The notes under the pieces were generated by a model that made no database searches, had not been told where the DNA came from, and saw only the letters and a program-made list of their open reading frames with translations. From Caulobacter sp. CCUG 60055 (lineage in GTDB: Bacteria; Pseudomonadota; Alphaproteobacteria; Caulobacterales; Caulobacteraceae), in NCBI RefSeq assembly GCF_022750545.1, contig NZ_PUIC01000001.1, forward strand, positions 682,001 through 746,000: a DNA stretch of 64,000 bases, read 5' to 3'. Made by a program: the position numbers and the translations under genes. Numbering within the stretch: position 1 is the first letter of the stretch; each line of letters begins with the position of its first letter. Positions 1 to 11,115 of this stretch are shown here, in pieces.

Positions 1-437
1 TGAAGATCCTGGGCGTCTGTTTCGGGCACCAGCTGCTGGCCCAGGCCTTCGGCGGCCGGGTCGAGAAGTCGGCCAAGGGCTGGGGCCTCGGCCTCCAGAC
101 CTATGCGGTGACCAACCGGCCCTACTGGATGGACGAGGTCGAGACCTTCTCCCTGCCCGCCTCGCACCGGGATCAGGTGGTCGAACCGCCGCCGCAGAGC
201 GTGGTGCTCGCCGCCAGCGACTTCACCCCCTACGCCGCCCTCGCCTATCCGGGCCGCCTGGCGGCGTCGTTCCAGGCCCATCCGGAATTCAGTCCGGACT
301 ACGCCGCGGCGCTGATCGAGTCCCGCCGGGGCCGCAGCATCGACGAGGCGCAGGCCGCCGCCGCGACCGCCAGCCTGGCCCAGCCCAACGACTCCCAGCG
401 CGTGGCGATCTGGCTCAGGCGCTTCCTGGGCGGCTGA
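1..437 (+). CDS. class I glutamine amidotransferase, 3' part
   Basis: The reading frame is open from base 3 and ends at TGA 435-437. The 5' end lies outside the window, leaving about 144 codons. The nucleophile elbow GVCFGHQ (catalytic Cys) is in the first ten visible residues and the catalytic His-x-Glu is in FQAHPEFS about 90 residues later, the standard order of class I (GuaA/TrpG-like) amidotransferase domains. It is most like the stand-alone GMP-synthase-like amidotransferases, which release ammonia from glutamine or hydrolyse gamma-glutamyl compounds. No synthetase domain follows, so it is not GuaA itself. The substrate cannot be told from the visible part. Confidence 0.85.
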   Translation, partial: KILGVCFGHQLLAQAFGGRVEKSAKGWGLGLQTYAVTNRPYWMDEVETFSLPASHRDQVVEPPPQSVVLAASDFTPYAALAYPGRLAASFQAHPEFSPDYAAALIESRRGRSIDEAQAAAATASLAQPNDSQRVAIWLRRFLGG

Positions 438-732
438 ACCCGGCCCTCCGCCGCAATCCAGCGTCGAACCTCCATCGGTTGAGCATCCGCGCCGGCCGCC
501 TCCGCGGCCGAAGACGCCGCCGTGCGGCCGCCAAACCCCTTGCGGTCCAGGCCGCGCTCGTCAGGCGACAAAATCCCTGGTTTCGGCGAGACTTCGCGGA
601 CGGCTTCATTTCAGCGCCGACATAGAGGCCGAAGGGATGTGTGGGAGTTGTATCACCGCCGCCTCTTTTGAGTCGGGCCGCTGAGGCATAAGCGCCCACT
701 CGCCCTGCGGTAATGCGTCAAGAGGAGACCTC
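438..732. other. intergenic leader of the RND efflux operon
   Basis: This is a 295-bp gap between the amidotransferase stop and the efflux adaptor. It holds the presumed efflux promoter. A strong Shine-Dalgarno (AGGAG) lies about 8 bases before the ATG at 733. I found no convincing small gene, hairpin with U-run or long inverted repeat here, and no regulator gene adjoins the operon. Confidence 0.5.
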
Positions 733-2202
733 ATGGACCGGCAGCCAGCGCCGATGGAAGGCGGATCGCAGCAGGGGCGGTCAACCCAGGCACGGCGAGC
801 GGGCCAGTCTCGCGGCCGGGTGATCGGGGCGGCCCTGGCGGTCGGCGGGCTCGCCGCGCTCGGCGCCCTGGCCTGGCATCTGACGCACCGCGCGCCGGCC
901 GGTCCCGGCGGTCCGGGAGGCCCCGGCGGCGGGCGGCGGCCGACCACCACCGTCGGCGTCGCCATGGCCAAGAACATCGACATCCCCATCACCATCGAGG
1001 CCCTGGGCGCGGTGACGCCGCCGGCCACCGCCACGGTCCGCCCGCAGGTCGCGGGCGTCATCACCCAGATCCTGTTCCGCGAGGGCCAGATGGTCGAAAA
1101 GGGCCAGACGCTGGCGGTGATCGATCCCCGTCCCTTCCAGCTGGCCCTCGGCCAGGCCCAGGGCAATCTCGCCCGCGACGAGGCCCAGCTCCAGGTCGCC
1201 CAGCTGACCCTGACCCGCTATCGCACCCTGCTGACCCAGGACAGCATCGCCCGCCAGGACGTCGACACCCAGGCCGCCACCGTCAAGCAGCTGCAAGGGG
1301 TGGTGGCCACCGACCGCGCGGCCGTGGGCTCGGCCCAGCTCAATCTCGGCTACAGCCGCATCGCCGCCCCGGTTTCGGGGCGGATCGGCCTGCGCGTCGT
1401 CGACATGGGCAACTACATCGCCGCCGGCGACGCCGCCGGCGTGGCGGTGATCACCCAGGTCAATCCCATCGACGTCGAATTCTCGGTGCCGCAGGACGAC
1501 CTGCCCCGCATCCAGGCCCGGGTGAAGGCCGGCGCGGCCATCGCCGTCACCGCGCTCGACCGCACGCGGACCACGACCCTCGGCCAGGGCCAGTTCCTGA
1601 CACTGGACAACCAGGTCGACGCCGCCACCGGCACGGTCAAGGCCAAGGCCCGGTTCGCCAACGGCGACGGCGCGCTGTTCCCCAATCAGTTCGTCAACGT
1701 CCGCATGCTGCTCGACACGCTGAGCGGCGCCGTGGTCGTGCCGGCGGCGGCGCTGCGGCACGGGCCGCAAGGCGATTTCGTCTACGTCCTCAACCAGGAT
1801 CGCACGGTCAGCCTGCGCGCGGTGACGCGCGGCCCCGGCAGCGGCGACAACGTCTCGATCACCCAGGGCCTCAAGCTCGGCGAGCGGGTGGTCACCGAGG
1901 GCGGCGACCGCTTGACCGACGGCGCGCGGGTGCAGTTGCCTGGCGACAAGCCGCACCAGGGCGGCCCGGGCGGTCCGGGCGGCGGCGGCCGTCGTCATGG
2001 CGGCGGCGCGGCCCAGGCGGGCGCCCCGCCGGCCGGCCAGCCGGCCTCGGCCCAGCAGGCCGCGCCCGGCGGCGACGGTCAGGGACGGCCGCCCGGCGGC
2101 TGGCGTCACCGCCAGAACGGTCAAGGCGGGGGCGGCCAGAACGGCGGCGGTCAGAACGGGGCGGGCCAAGGCCAGCCCCCGGCCGGCGGGCCGGCCAATT
2201 GA
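733..2202 (+). CDS. RND efflux periplasmic adaptor (MdtA/HlyD family)
   Basis: This is the membrane fusion protein that links an inner-membrane RND pump to an outer-membrane channel. One N-terminal membrane segment lies at about residues 29-50. Next come a Pro/Gly-rich linker, the split lipoyl/barrel-sandwich hybrid (VRPQVAGVITQILFREG near 110), an alpha-hairpin rich in Ala/Gln and a beta-barrel domain. The 489 residues exceed the roughly 390-415 usual for MdtA. The excess is a C-terminal tail of about 80 residues rich in Gly, Gln, Pro and Ala, plus the Gly/Pro linker near residue 57. The ATG at 733 has AGGAG upstream. It is the first gene of an operon with two permeases and an outer-membrane factor. 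Confidence 0.93.
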   Translation: MDRQPAPMEGGSQQGRSTQARRAGQSRGRVIGAALAVGGLAALGALAWHLTHRAPAGPGGPGGPGGGRRPTTTVGVAMAKNIDIPITIEALGAVTPPATATVRPQVAGVITQILFREGQMVEKGQTLAVIDPRPFQLALGQAQGNLARDEAQLQVAQLTLTRYRTLLTQDSIARQDVDTQAATVKQLQGVVATDRAAVGSAQLNLGYSRIAAPVSGRIGLRVVDMGNYIAAGDAAGVAVITQVNPIDVEFSVPQDDLPRIQARVKAGAAIAVTALDRTRTTTLGQGQFLTLDNQVDAATGTVKAKARFANGDGALFPNQFVNVRMLLDTLSGAVVVPAAALRHGPQGDFVYVLNQDRTVSLRAVTRGPGSGDNVSITQGLKLGERVVTEGGDRLTDGARVQLPGDKPHQGGPGGPGGGGRRHGGGAAQAGAPPAGQPASAQQAAPGGDGQGRPPGGWRHRQNGQGGGGQNGGGQNGAGQGQPPAGGPAN

Positions 2203-2239
2203 CCGCTCGGCGTCAGCGTAGCGTCGGAGCTGAGCGCCG

Positions 2240-5200
2240 ATGAATCCGTCTCGCCCGTTCATCATGCGGCCGGTGGCGACGTCGCTGTTCATGGCGGCGA
2301 TCCTGCTGGCCGGCCTGGTCGGCTTCAAGTTCCTGCCGCTGTCGGCCCTGCCCGAGGTCGATTATCCGACCATCCAGGTGCAGACGCTCTATCCCGGGGC
2401 CAGCCCCGAGGTGATGAGCAACACCGTCACCGCGCCCCTGGAGCGGCAGTTCGGCCAGATGGCCGGCCTGCAGCGCATGAGCTCGACCAGTTCTGCCGGC
2501 GCCTCGGTCATCACCTTGCAGTTCGACCTGAGCCAGACCCTGGACGTAGCCGAACAGGAGGTGCAGGCGGCGATCAACGCCGGCGGCAACCTGCTGCCGG
2601 CCGACCTGCCGGCCCCGCCGGTCTACGCCAAGGTCAACCCCGCCGACGCGCCGGTGATGACGCTGGCGGTCACCTCCGACACCCTGCCGCTGACCCAGGT
2701 CCAGAACCTGGTCGACACCCGGCTGGCCCAGAAGATCTCGCAGGTCGGCGGCGTCGGCCTGGTCAGCCTCAGCGGCGGCCAGCGGCCGGCGGTGCGCATC
2801 CAGGTCGACACCCAGGCGCTGGCCTCCTACGGCCTGGGCGTCGACACCCTGCGCACGGCGATCGGCAACGCCAACGCCAACGGCGCCAAGGGCAGCTTCG
2901 ACGGCCCGACCCGCGCCTACACCATCAACGCCAACGACCAGCTGACCACCGCCGACGACTACCGGAACCTTGTCGTCGCCTACAAGAACGGCGCGCCCAT
3001 CCGCATCAGCAACGTCGCCGACGTGGTCGACAGCGCCGAGAACGTCCGGCTGGGCGCCTGGGCCGACATGCGGCCGGCGATCATCGTCAACGTGCAGCGC
3101 CAGCCCGGGGCCAACGTCATCGGCACGGTGGACGCCATCAAGAAGCAGCTGCCCGAACTTCAGGCGGCGCTGCCGTCCGGCCTGAAGGTCACGGTGCTCA
3201 GCGACCGCACGACCGGCATCCGCGCCTCGGTCCACGACGTCGAGTTCGAACTGGTGCTGGCCGTGTTGCTGGTGGTGCTGGTGATCTTCCTGTTCCTGCA
3301 CAGCATCCAGGCGACGATCATCGCCAGCCTGGCGGTGCCGATCTCGCTGATCGGCACGTTCGGGGTGATGTATCTGCTCGGCTACAGCCTGAACAATCTC
3401 AGCCTGATGGCCCTGACCATCGCCACCGGCTTCGTGGTCGACGACGCCATCGTCATGATCGAGAACATCTCGCGCTACCTCGAGGAAGGCGACACCCCGT
3501 TCGACGCCGCGCTCAAGGGCGCCAAGCAGATCGGCTTCACCATCATCTCTCTGACGGTGTCGCTGATCGCCGTGCTGATCCCGCTGCTGTTCATGGGCGA
3601 CGTGGTCGGCCGGCTGTTCCGCGAGTTCGCCGTCACCCTGGCCATCACCATCATCATCTCGGCCGTGGTGTCGCTGACCCTGACGCCGACCCTGGCCGCG
3701 CGCTGGCTCAAGCAGCACGCCACCCACCCGGAAAAGGGGATCGGCAAGCGGGTCCAGGACCTGTTCGACCGGGTGATCGACCGCTACGACGCCGCCCTGC
3801 GCTGGGTGCTGGGCCGGCAGACCGCCACCCTGGTGGTGGCCGTCGCCACCCTGATCGTCACCGCCCTGCTCTACATCGTCATCCCCAAGGGCCTCTTCCC
3901 GACCCAGGACACCGGCCAGCTCCAGGCCGAGGTCCACGCCCCGCGCACCGTGTCCTACGAGAAGATGGGCGAGATCCAGCAGGCGGTCGCCAAGGCGGTC
4001 CTGGCCGATCCGGACGTCCAGTCGCTCAGCTCGTTCATCGGCGTCGACGGCGCCAACACCACCATGCTGTCGGCCGGCCGCATGCTGATCAACCTCAAGG
4101 CCCGTCGCACCAGCTCGCAGGCGGCGACCATGGACCGCCTGCGCCAGCGGGCCGCCGCCGCCGCGGCCGGCGTCACCCTCTATGTCCAGCCGGTGCAGGA
4201 CCTGACCATCGACGCCGAGACCGGGCCCACCCAGTACCGCCTGTCGCTGGAGGGCGCCGACCAGAAGATCGTCGACCAGTGGGCCAATACGCTCGCCGCC
4301 CGCCTGCAGTCCGACGCGACCAAGGTCCGCAACGTCGTCACCACCGCCGGCGAACAGGGCCTGGCCGCCTATGTCGACATCGACCGCGACAGCGCAGCGC
4401 GGATGAACATCACCGCCTCGACGGTGGACGAGGCCCTCTACAGCGCCTTCGGCCAGCGGATCATCTCGACCATCTTCACCGAGACCAACCAGTACCGGGT
4501 GATCCTGGAGGCCAAGCCCAGCCTGGTGCGCACGCCCCAGGACCTCAACAACCTGCACCTGCCGACCAGCGGCGCGCCCACGCCCCTGTCGGCCTTCTCC
4601 ACGGTGCGCGAGCAGACCGCGCCCCTGCAGGTCACCCATGTCGGCCAGTTCCCCGCCGCGTCGGTGAACTTCGACACCGCCCCCGGCGTCAGCCTCGGCG
4701 CGGCGGTCGACGAGATCCGCAAGGTCGAGAAGAGCGTCGGCATGCCGACCAGCGTGACCACCACCTTCCTGGGCGCGGCCAGCGCCTACCAGGCCTCGCT
4801 GAAGAACGAGCTGTGGCTGATCCTGGCGGCGGTGGTCTGCGTCTACATCGTGCTGGGCGTGCTCTACGAGAGCTACATCCACCCCCTGACCATCCTGTCG
4901 ACCCTGCCGTCGGCCGGGGTCGGCGCCCTGTTGGCGCTGATGGTCACCGGCAGCGACCTTGGGGTGATCGGCATCATCGGCATCATCCTGCTGATCGGCA
5001 TCGTCAAGAAGAACGCGATCATGATGATCGACTTCGCCATCGACGCCGAGCGCAACGAGGGCAAGTCGCCGCAGGAGGCCATCCACCAGGCGGCGCTGCT
5101 GCGCTTCCGGCCGATCATCATGACCACCCTGGCGGCGCTGTTCGCGGCCGTGCCGCTGATGCTGGGCTGGGGCGAGGGGTCGGAGCTGCGCCGCCCCCTC

Positions 5201-5344
5201 GGCGTGGCCATCTTCGGCGGCCTGATCGTCAGCCAGATCCTGACCCTGTTCACCACGCCGGTGGTCTATCTCGCCTTCGACCGCCTCGCCCGTCGCGGCC
5301 GCAGGGACGCCGACGCGGCTGAACCCAAGCCGGTGACGCCGTGA
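2240..5344 (+). CDS. RND multidrug permease, MdtB-like subunit
   Basis: This is a 1034-residue inner-membrane proton/drug antiporter of the HAE-RND family. The sequence shows TM1 near residues 13-33, the first porter domain, a TM2-TM6 block with the TM4 proton-relay pair in [13 protein letters not shown] (about 399-411), a second porter domain, and the TM10 lysine in [14 protein letters not shown] (about 921-935). It starts 37 bases after the adaptor and its stop overlaps the GTG start of the next permease by four bases, which suggests translational coupling. Two different permeases after one adaptor is the MdtABC arrangement, in which B and C form a heterotrimer. Its assignment as B-like rests on gene order. 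Confidence 0.95.
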   Translation: MNPSRPFIMRPVATSLFMAAILLAGLVGFKFLPLSALPEVDYPTIQVQTLYPGASPEVMSNTVTAPLERQFGQMAGLQRMSSTSSAGASVITLQFDLSQTLDVAEQEVQAAINAGGNLLPADLPAPPVYAKVNPADAPVMTLAVTSDTLPLTQVQNLVDTRLAQKISQVGGVGLVSLSGGQRPAVRIQVDTQALASYGLGVDTLRTAIGNANANGAKGSFDGPTRAYTINANDQLTTADDYRNLVVAYKNGAPIRISNVADVVDSAENVRLGAWADMRPAIIVNVQRQPGANVIGTVDAIKKQLPELQAALPSGLKVTVLSDRTTGIRASVHDVEFELVLAVLLVVLVIFLFLHSIQATIIASLAVPISLIGTFGVMYLLGYSLNNLSLMALTIATGFVVDDAIVMIENISRYLEEGDTPFDAALKGAKQIGFTIISLTVSLIAVLIPLLFMGDVVGRLFREFAVTLAITIIISAVVSLTLTPTLAARWLKQHATHPEKGIGKRVQDLFDRVIDRYDAALRWVLGRQTATLVVAVATLIVTALLYIVIPKGLFPTQDTGQLQAEVHAPRTVSYEKMGEIQQAVAKAVLADPDVQSLSSFIGVDGANTTMLSAGRMLINLKARRTSSQAATMDRLRQRAAAAAAGVTLYVQPVQDLTIDAETGPTQYRLSLEGADQKIVDQWANTLAARLQSDATKVRNVVTTAGEQGLAAYVDIDRDSAARMNITASTVDEALYSAFGQRIISTIFTETNQYRVILEAKPSLVRTPQDLNNLHLPTSGAPTPLSAFSTVREQTAPLQVTHVGQFPAASVNFDTAPGVSLGAAVDEIRKVEKSVGMPTSVTTTFLGAASAYQASLKNELWLILAAVVCVYIVLGVLYESYIHPLTILSTLPSAGVGALLALMVTGSDLGVIGIIGIILLIGIVKKNAIMMIDFAIDAERNEGKSPQEAIHQAALLRFRPIIMTTLAALFAAVPLMLGWGEGSELRRPLGVAIFGGLIVSQILTLFTTPVVYLAFDRLARRGRRDADAAEPKPVTP

Positions 5345-8300
5345 ACCTGTCGGAGCCCTTCGTCCGGCGGCCGATCGGGACCGTCCTCCTGACCATCGGC
5401 CTGGCCCTGGCGGGGGCGGCGGCCTTCTTCGCCCTGCCCGTCTCCCCCCTGCCCCAGGTCGATTTCCCGACGGTGTCGGTCTCGGCCAGCCTGCCGGGGG
5501 CCAGCCCCGAGACCATGGCCTCCAGCGTGGCGACGCCGCTGGAGCGGCGGCTGGGCTCCATCGCCAATGTCAACGAGATGACCTCGTCCAGCTCGACGGG
5601 CTCGGCGCGGATCACCCTGCAGTTCGACCTCGGCCGCAATATCGACGGGGCCGCCCGCGACGTGATGGCGGCGATCAACGCCGCCCGCGCCGACCTGCCG
5701 GCCTCGCTGAAGAGCAACCCGACCTATCGCAAGGTCAATCCGGCCGACGCGCCGATCATGATCATCGCCATGACGTCGAAGAGCAAGACGCCGGGCCAGA
5801 TCTACGACGCGGTCTCCAACATCGTCTCGCAGAAGCTCCTGCAGGTGAAGGGCGTCGGCGACGTCGAACTGGGCGGCGCCTCGCTGCCCGCCGTGCGGGT
5901 CGAGATCATCCCCTACGCCCTGGCCAAGTACGGCGTCGGGCTCGAGGACGTGCGGGCCGCCATCTCGGCGGCCAACGCCAACCGGCCCAAGGGGGTGGTC
6001 GAGGACGGCCGGCGCGGCTTCCAGATCTACACCAACGACGTCGGCAAGGCGGCGGCCGACTTCCGCAACCTGGTGGTGGCCTGGCGCAACGGCGCCCCGG
6101 TGCGCCTGAGCGACGTCGCCCAGGTGATCGACAGCGTCGAGGACGTCCACACGCTGGGCCTGTTCAACGGCGAGCCGGCCGTGGTCGCCGTCATCAGCCG
6201 CCAGCCCGGCGCCAACATCATCCAGACCGTCGACTCGGTGAAGGCGCTGCTGCCCGAGCTGCGCCAGGAGATGCCGGCCGACGTGCAGATGGAGGTCGCG
6301 TCCGACCGCACCACCACCATCCGCGCCTCGCTGAAGGAGGTCGAAACCACCCTGCTGATCGCCCTCGTCCTGGTGGTGCTGGTGGTCAGCGTGTTCCTGC
6401 GCAGCGCCCGCGCCACCCTGGTGCCCGCCGTGGCGGTGACCGCCTCGCTGCTGGGCACGCTGGGGGTGATGTACCTTTTGGGCTTCAGCCTGAACAACCT
6501 CAGCCTGATGGCCCTGACCGTGGCCACCGGCTTCGTGGTCGACGACGCCATCGTGGTGCTGGAGAACACCAGCCGCCACCTCGAACAGGGCATGGACCGC
6601 ATGAAGGCGGCGCTGCTGGGCGCGCGCGAGGTCGGGTTCACCGTGCTGTCGATCAGCATCTCGCTGGTGGCGGTGTTCATTCCCCTGCTGTTCATGGGCG
6701 GGCTGGTCGGGCGCCTGTTCCGCGAGTTCGCGGTCACCCTGTCGGCCGCGGTGCTGATCTCGCTGGTCATCTCGCTGACCACCACGCCGATGATGTGCGC
6801 CTTCCTGCTCAAGCGGCACGAACCCGGCCGCGAGCCGGGCCGCCTCGGCCGCTGGTCCAAGGACGGGCTGGACTGGGTGATGCGCACCTACGGCAAGAGC
6901 CTGAACTGGGCGCTCGACAACGGCGCCCTGATGATGGTGGTCCTGGCCGTGGTGGTGGCGCTGAACGTCTATCTGTTCATCGCCTCGCCCAAGGGGTTCT
7001 TCCCCGAACAGGACACCGGCCAGCTCAACGGCGGCCTGCGCGCCGACCAGAGCATCTCGTTCCAGGCCATGCAGGGCAAGCTGAAGAAGTTCGTCGACGT
7101 GATCCGCAAGGACCCGGCGGTCGACGCCGTGGTCGGCTTCACCGGCGGCTCCCGCGCCGGCGGCGGCTTCCTGTTCGTCAATCTCAAGCCGCGGTCGGTC
7201 CGCAAGGAAAGCAGCCAGGACGTCATCACCCGCCTGCGCCCGCAGCTGGCCCGCATCTCGGGCGCCAGCCTGTTTCTCAACCCGGTGCAGGACGTGCGCA
7301 TGGGCGGACGCCAGAGCAACGCCGCCTATCAGTACACGCTCAAGAGCGACAACATCGCCGATCTGCGGCTGTGGGCCAGCCGGCTGGCCGACGCCATGAA
7401 GACCCAGCCGGCCCTGACCGACATCGACACCGACCAGCAGGACCACGGCGTCGAAACCTTCCTGACCGTCGACCGCGACAGCGCCGCGCGGCTGGGGATC
7501 GCCGCCAAGGACGTCGACAACGTCCTCTATGACGGCTTCGGCCAGAGGCAGGTTTCGACCATCTACAAGGACCTGAACCAGTACCACGTCATCATGGAGG
7601 TGGCGCCGCAGTACGCCCAGGAGCCGGCGGCTCTGAACGACGTCTATCTTCCGACCGGCGGATCGACGCCCTCGGCGACGCAGTCGGCCGCCGCCAGCGC
7701 GGCCCAGACCGCCGCCGCGGCCGCGCCACGCTCGGGACCGACGGCCTCGCCGATCCGCGACGCCTCGACCGGCTCCGCCCTGGCCCAGACCGCCCACGCC
7801 ATGACGCCGCTGTCGGCCATCGCCCGCTTCGCCGACAGCTCGACGCCCACGGCGATCAACCACCAGGACGCCCAGCTGGCCACCACCATCGCCTTCAACC
7901 TGGCGGAGGGCAAATCGCTGAGCGACGCCCAGGCGGCCATCGCCCAGGCCGAGGCCGACATCGGCATGCCCGCCACCGTGCACGGCAGTTTCCAGGGCAC
8001 GGCCAAGGTGTTCCAGAGCTCGCTCAAGGATCAGCCGGTGCTGATCCTGGCGGCGATCCTGGCCATCTACATCGTGCTGGGCGTGCTCTACGAGAGCTAT
8101 GTGCACCCGGTCACGGTGCTGTCGACCCTGCCCTCGGCCGGCATCGGCGCGGTCATCGCCCTGATGCTGTTCCGGATGGAGTTCTCGATCATCGCCCTGA
8201 TCGGCGTCATCCTGCTGATCGGCATCGTCAAGAAGAACGCCATCCTGATCATCGACTTCGCGCTGGAGGCCCAGCGGTCGCGGGGCCTGACCGCCCGCGA

Positions 8301-8577
8301 GGCCATCTACGAGGCCTCGCTGCTGCGCTTCCGCCCGATCCTGATGACCACCCTCGCCGCCGCCCTGGGCGCCCTGCCCCTGGCCATCGGCTTCGGCGAG
8401 GGCGCCGAGCTGCGCCGCCCGCTCGGCGTGGCCATCATCGGCGGCCTGATCGCCAGCCAGATCCTGACCCTGCTCACCACCCCCGTCGTCTACATGTACA
8501 TGGACCGGCTGCGTCGCCCGCGCGCCGACGAGGCCAAGCTGGCCCGTCTCGGCGATCCCGCCGCCGATCCCGCCTGA
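5341..8577 (+). CDS. RND multidrug permease, MdtC-like subunit
   Basis: This is a 1078-residue RND permease, paralogous to the upstream gene, with [13 protein letters not shown] near 396-408 and [15 protein letters not shown] near 957-972. The GTG start overlaps the previous stop (GTGA), implying coupled translation. It carries a low-complexity Ala/Ser/Thr insertion at about residues 775-820 (bases 7665-7800), between the conserved VYLPTGG strand and MTPLSAIA of the second porter domain. The partner permease has only a few residues there. The likely partner is the MdtB-like product in a mixed trimer exporting lipophilic compounds. Confidence 0.95.
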   Translation: MNLSEPFVRRPIGTVLLTIGLALAGAAAFFALPVSPLPQVDFPTVSVSASLPGASPETMASSVATPLERRLGSIANVNEMTSSSSTGSARITLQFDLGRNIDGAARDVMAAINAARADLPASLKSNPTYRKVNPADAPIMIIAMTSKSKTPGQIYDAVSNIVSQKLLQVKGVGDVELGGASLPAVRVEIIPYALAKYGVGLEDVRAAISAANANRPKGVVEDGRRGFQIYTNDVGKAAADFRNLVVAWRNGAPVRLSDVAQVIDSVEDVHTLGLFNGEPAVVAVISRQPGANIIQTVDSVKALLPELRQEMPADVQMEVASDRTTTIRASLKEVETTLLIALVLVVLVVSVFLRSARATLVPAVAVTASLLGTLGVMYLLGFSLNNLSLMALTVATGFVVDDAIVVLENTSRHLEQGMDRMKAALLGAREVGFTVLSISISLVAVFIPLLFMGGLVGRLFREFAVTLSAAVLISLVISLTTTPMMCAFLLKRHEPGREPGRLGRWSKDGLDWVMRTYGKSLNWALDNGALMMVVLAVVVALNVYLFIASPKGFFPEQDTGQLNGGLRADQSISFQAMQGKLKKFVDVIRKDPAVDAVVGFTGGSRAGGGFLFVNLKPRSVRKESSQDVITRLRPQLARISGASLFLNPVQDVRMGGRQSNAAYQYTLKSDNIADLRLWASRLADAMKTQPALTDIDTDQQDHGVETFLTVDRDSAARLGIAAKDVDNVLYDGFGQRQVSTIYKDLNQYHVIMEVAPQYAQEPAALNDVYLPTGGSTPSATQSAAASAAQTAAAAAPRSGPTASPIRDASTGSALAQTAHAMTPLSAIARFADSSTPTAINHQDAQLATTIAFNLAEGKSLSDAQAAIAQAEADIGMPATVHGSFQGTAKVFQSSLKDQPVLILAAILAIYIVLGVLYESYVHPVTVLSTLPSAGIGAVIALMLFRMEFSIIALIGVILLIGIVKKNAILIIDFALEAQRSRGLTAREAIYEASLLRFRPILMTTLAAALGALPLAIGFGEGAELRRPLGVAIIGGLIASQILTLLTTPVVYMYMDRLRRPRADEAKLARLGDPAADPA

Positions 8578-8587
8578 GGAACCCTCG

Positions 8588-10033
8588 ATGCCCGCCCTGT
8601 CCGCCTCCCGCGCCCGCCTCGTCCTGCCGCTGCTGTGCGGCGCCGCACTCGGCGCCTGCGCCGTCGGGCCCAACTACGTACGGCCGACCACCCCGGCCCC
8701 GGCCGGGTTCAAGGAAGCTCAGGGCTGGAGCGTGGCCGCGCCCGCCGACACCCTCGACCGCGGCGAATGGTGGACGCTGTTCAACGATCCAGTCCTCAAC
8801 GACCTGGAGCGCAAGGTCCTGGTCTCCAACCAGACCCTCGCCGCCTCCGAGGCGGCCTACCGCGAGGCGCGGGCCGTGGTGCGCGGCCAGCGCGCAGCCC
8901 TGTTCCCCACGGTGTCGCTGGACGGCTCCGGCTCGCGCGCCAAGTCGCAGGGCGCCGGCGGCGCCTCGGGCGGAACCAGCAACAGCTACAAGGTCGACAT
9001 CGGGGCCACCTGGGAGATCGACGTCTGGGGCCGCATCCGCCGCACCGTCGAATCGGCCAAGGCCAGCGCCCAGGCCAGCGAGGCCGACCTCGCCGGCGCG
9101 CGGCTGTCGGCCCAGGGCGAACTGGCGGCCGACTACCTGCAGCTCCGCGAGACCGACGCCGAGATCGCCCTGCTCGACGCCACCGTCCAGGCCTACGCCC
9201 GCGCCCTGGAGATCACCCAGAACCGCTTCCAGGCCGGCGTCGCCGCCAAGACCGACGTGCTCCAGGCCCAGACCCAATTGGCCAACGCCCAGGCCCAGCG
9301 CGTCGGCCTCGACCAGCAGCGCGCCCAGCTGGAGCACGCCATCGCCGTGCTGGTCGGCCAGGCGCCGGCCGATTTCTCGATCGCCGCCCAGCCGCAATGG
9401 TCGCAGGTCGTTCCCGACGTCCCGGCCGTGGTGCCGTCGCAACTGTTGCAGCGCCGACCCGACATCGCAGGGGCCGAGCGCCGCGTCGCCGCCGCCAACG
9501 CTCAGATCGGCGTGGCCGAGGCCGCCTATTTCCCCGACCTCAGCCTGACGGGAACCTATGGCTATGGCGGCTCCAGCCTGAGCCGGCTGTTCGAGTCCTC
9601 GGCCAGCTTCTGGTCGCTGGGCGGCGCCCTGGCCGAGACCCTGTTCGACGGCGGCGCGCGCGGGGCCAAGACCGCCCAGGCCAAGGCGACCTACGATCAG
9701 ACGGTCGCCCAGTATCGCCAGACCACCCTGGCCGCCTTCCAGTCGGTCGAGGACCAACTGGCGGCGTCGCGCGTCCTCGCCCAGCAATTCGACCTGCGCA
9801 AGCAGGCGTCGGCGGCGGCCGACGAGGCCGAGCGGCTGAGCCTCAACCAGTACCGCGCCGGCCAGATCGCCTATTCGGCCGTCATCACCACCCAGACGGC
9901 GGCCCTCACCGCCCGGGTGGCGCTGGCCCAGGCCGCCCGCAACCGGCAGACCACCGCGGTGGCCCTGATCCAGGCGCTGGGCGGCGGCTGGCAGGCCGCG
10001 CCCCCCGACGGGGCGGTCCCCCGCAGGTCCTGA
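8588..10033 (+). CDS. RND efflux outer-membrane lipoprotein (NodT family)
   Basis: This is a 481-residue outer-membrane factor that forms the TolC-like exit duct of the pump. The N-terminal signal ends in a lipobox, LGA followed by Cys24, so it should be lipidated. The NYVRP motif directly after the lipobox is typical of NodT/OprM proteins. Two OEP repeats follow with Ala/Gln-rich helical hairpins, including RRPDIAGAERRVAAAN near 295. It starts 10 bases after the second permease with a GAGGA ribosome site, in the same operon. Confidence 0.94.
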   Translation: MPALSASRARLVLPLLCGAALGACAVGPNYVRPTTPAPAGFKEAQGWSVAAPADTLDRGEWWTLFNDPVLNDLERKVLVSNQTLAASEAAYREARAVVRGQRAALFPTVSLDGSGSRAKSQGAGGASGGTSNSYKVDIGATWEIDVWGRIRRTVESAKASAQASEADLAGARLSAQGELAADYLQLRETDAEIALLDATVQAYARALEITQNRFQAGVAAKTDVLQAQTQLANAQAQRVGLDQQRAQLEHAIAVLVGQAPADFSIAAQPQWSQVVPDVPAVVPSQLLQRRPDIAGAERRVAAANAQIGVAEAAYFPDLSLTGTYGYGGSSLSRLFESSASFWSLGGALAETLFDGGARGAKTAQAKATYDQTVAQYRQTTLAAFQSVEDQLAASRVLAQQFDLRKQASAAADEAERLSLNQYRAGQIAYSAVITTQTAALTARVALAQAARNRQTTAVALIQALGGGWQAAPPDGAVPRRS

Positions 10034-10044
10034 CGGCGACGAGG

Positions 10045-10965
10045 ATGGCCGGCGGCGACCCCGATTGGCTGGCGGCGTTCCTGGCGCAGGAGCGCCTGCC
10101 GCCTGAGTTCGCCGAGACGGTCGAGCGATTGTGCGTTCCCCTGGCCGCCTGGATCGCCGGGCGGCGCGAGGCCCTCGGCCGCGGCGTGACCGTCGGCCTG
10201 AGCGGGGCCCAGGGCGGCGGCAAGTCCACGGTCGCCGCCGCCGCCGCCCGCCTGCTGCGCGACAGGGGGCTGGCGGTGGCGGTGCTCTCGCTCGACGACC
10301 TCTATCTGGACCGGAGCGACCGTCTGGCCCTGGCCGAGCGGGTCCACCCGCTGTTCCGCACGCGCGGACCGCCCGGCACCCACGATCCCGCCCTGGGCGA
10401 GCGGGTGCTGGACGCCCTGGCGACCTCGGTGACGACGGCCATCCCGCGCTTCGACAAGGCCGAGGACGGCCGCCTGCCGCCGTCCGAATGGACGCCGTTT
10501 CAGGGGCCGGCCGACGTGGTGCTGTTCGAAGGCTGGTGCGTGGGCGCCGCGCCGCAGACCCCGGCGGCGCTGTCGATCCCGATCAACGCCCTGGAGCGCC
10601 GCGCCGACGAGGACGGCGTCTGGCGAGGCTACGCCAACGCGGCCCTGGCCGGGCCCTACCATGCGCTGTTCGCGCGCCTCGACGGCCTGGTCTATCTGCG
10701 CCCGCCCGACTTCGAGACAGTGCTGGGCTGGCGCACCGAACAGGAGCGCAAGCTGCGCGCCCGCCTGGCCGAGCAGGGCCGGCCCGCCGCGCACGCCATG
10801 TCCGACGCCGAGGTCGCGGGCTTCGTCCAGGTCTATGAGCGCCTGACCCGGCACATGATGGCCACCACCCCGCGCCGCGCCGACGTCGTGGTCCGCCAGG
10901 ACCGGCGGCGGCGGCCGATCACGTGGCGCGAACGCCAAACAGCGGGCCCTGGCGACACAAACTGA
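10045..10965 (+). CDS. D-glycerate 3-kinase-like P-loop kinase
   Basis: The product is 306 residues with the Walker A loop GAQGGGKS at about residues 54-61, LSLDDLYL about 30 residues on, RFDKAEDGR, and FEGWCVG. These are the hallmarks of the GLYK/YggC-type P-loop kinases (COG4240), which phosphorylate D-glycerate to 3-phosphoglycerate. The frame is open far upstream, inside the outer-membrane-factor gene. The ATG at 10045 was chosen because it follows that gene's stop by 11 bases and precedes the first conserved residues. A metabolic kinase at the end of a drug-efflux operon is odd; it may simply be read through. Confidence 0.85.
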   Translation: MAGGDPDWLAAFLAQERLPPEFAETVERLCVPLAAWIAGRREALGRGVTVGLSGAQGGGKSTVAAAAARLLRDRGLAVAVLSLDDLYLDRSDRLALAERVHPLFRTRGPPGTHDPALGERVLDALATSVTTAIPRFDKAEDGRLPPSEWTPFQGPADVVLFEGWCVGAAPQTPAALSIPINALERRADEDGVWRGYANAALAGPYHALFARLDGLVYLRPPDFETVLGWRTEQERKLRARLAEQGRPAAHAMSDAEVAGFVQVYERLTRHMMATTPRRADVVVRQDRRRRPITWRERQTAGPGDTN

Positions 10966-11115
10966 AACCCACGATACGGCGCCGCAACATCCGCCCTGAA
11001 ATGACCTTGCCTCAGCCATCTTGCCGATGCGGCCAGGAACCATTCTGTCCTCATCGGACAACTGACATCCCTTCGGGCTCATCCCCCCGGCCCGAAACCC
11101 CGTCCGATCAGCGTA

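Noticed and set aside
415-699. Minus-strand 94-codon frame in the first intergenic region
   Set aside because: It has Arg/Ala-rich shadow composition, no ribosome site and no recognisable motif.
2213-8673. Very long open frames antisense to the two RND permeases (about 950 and 1,130 codons)
   Set aside because: They have His/Asp/Gly/Arg-rich composition with no domain, and arise because high-GC coding DNA lacks stop codons on the opposite strand.
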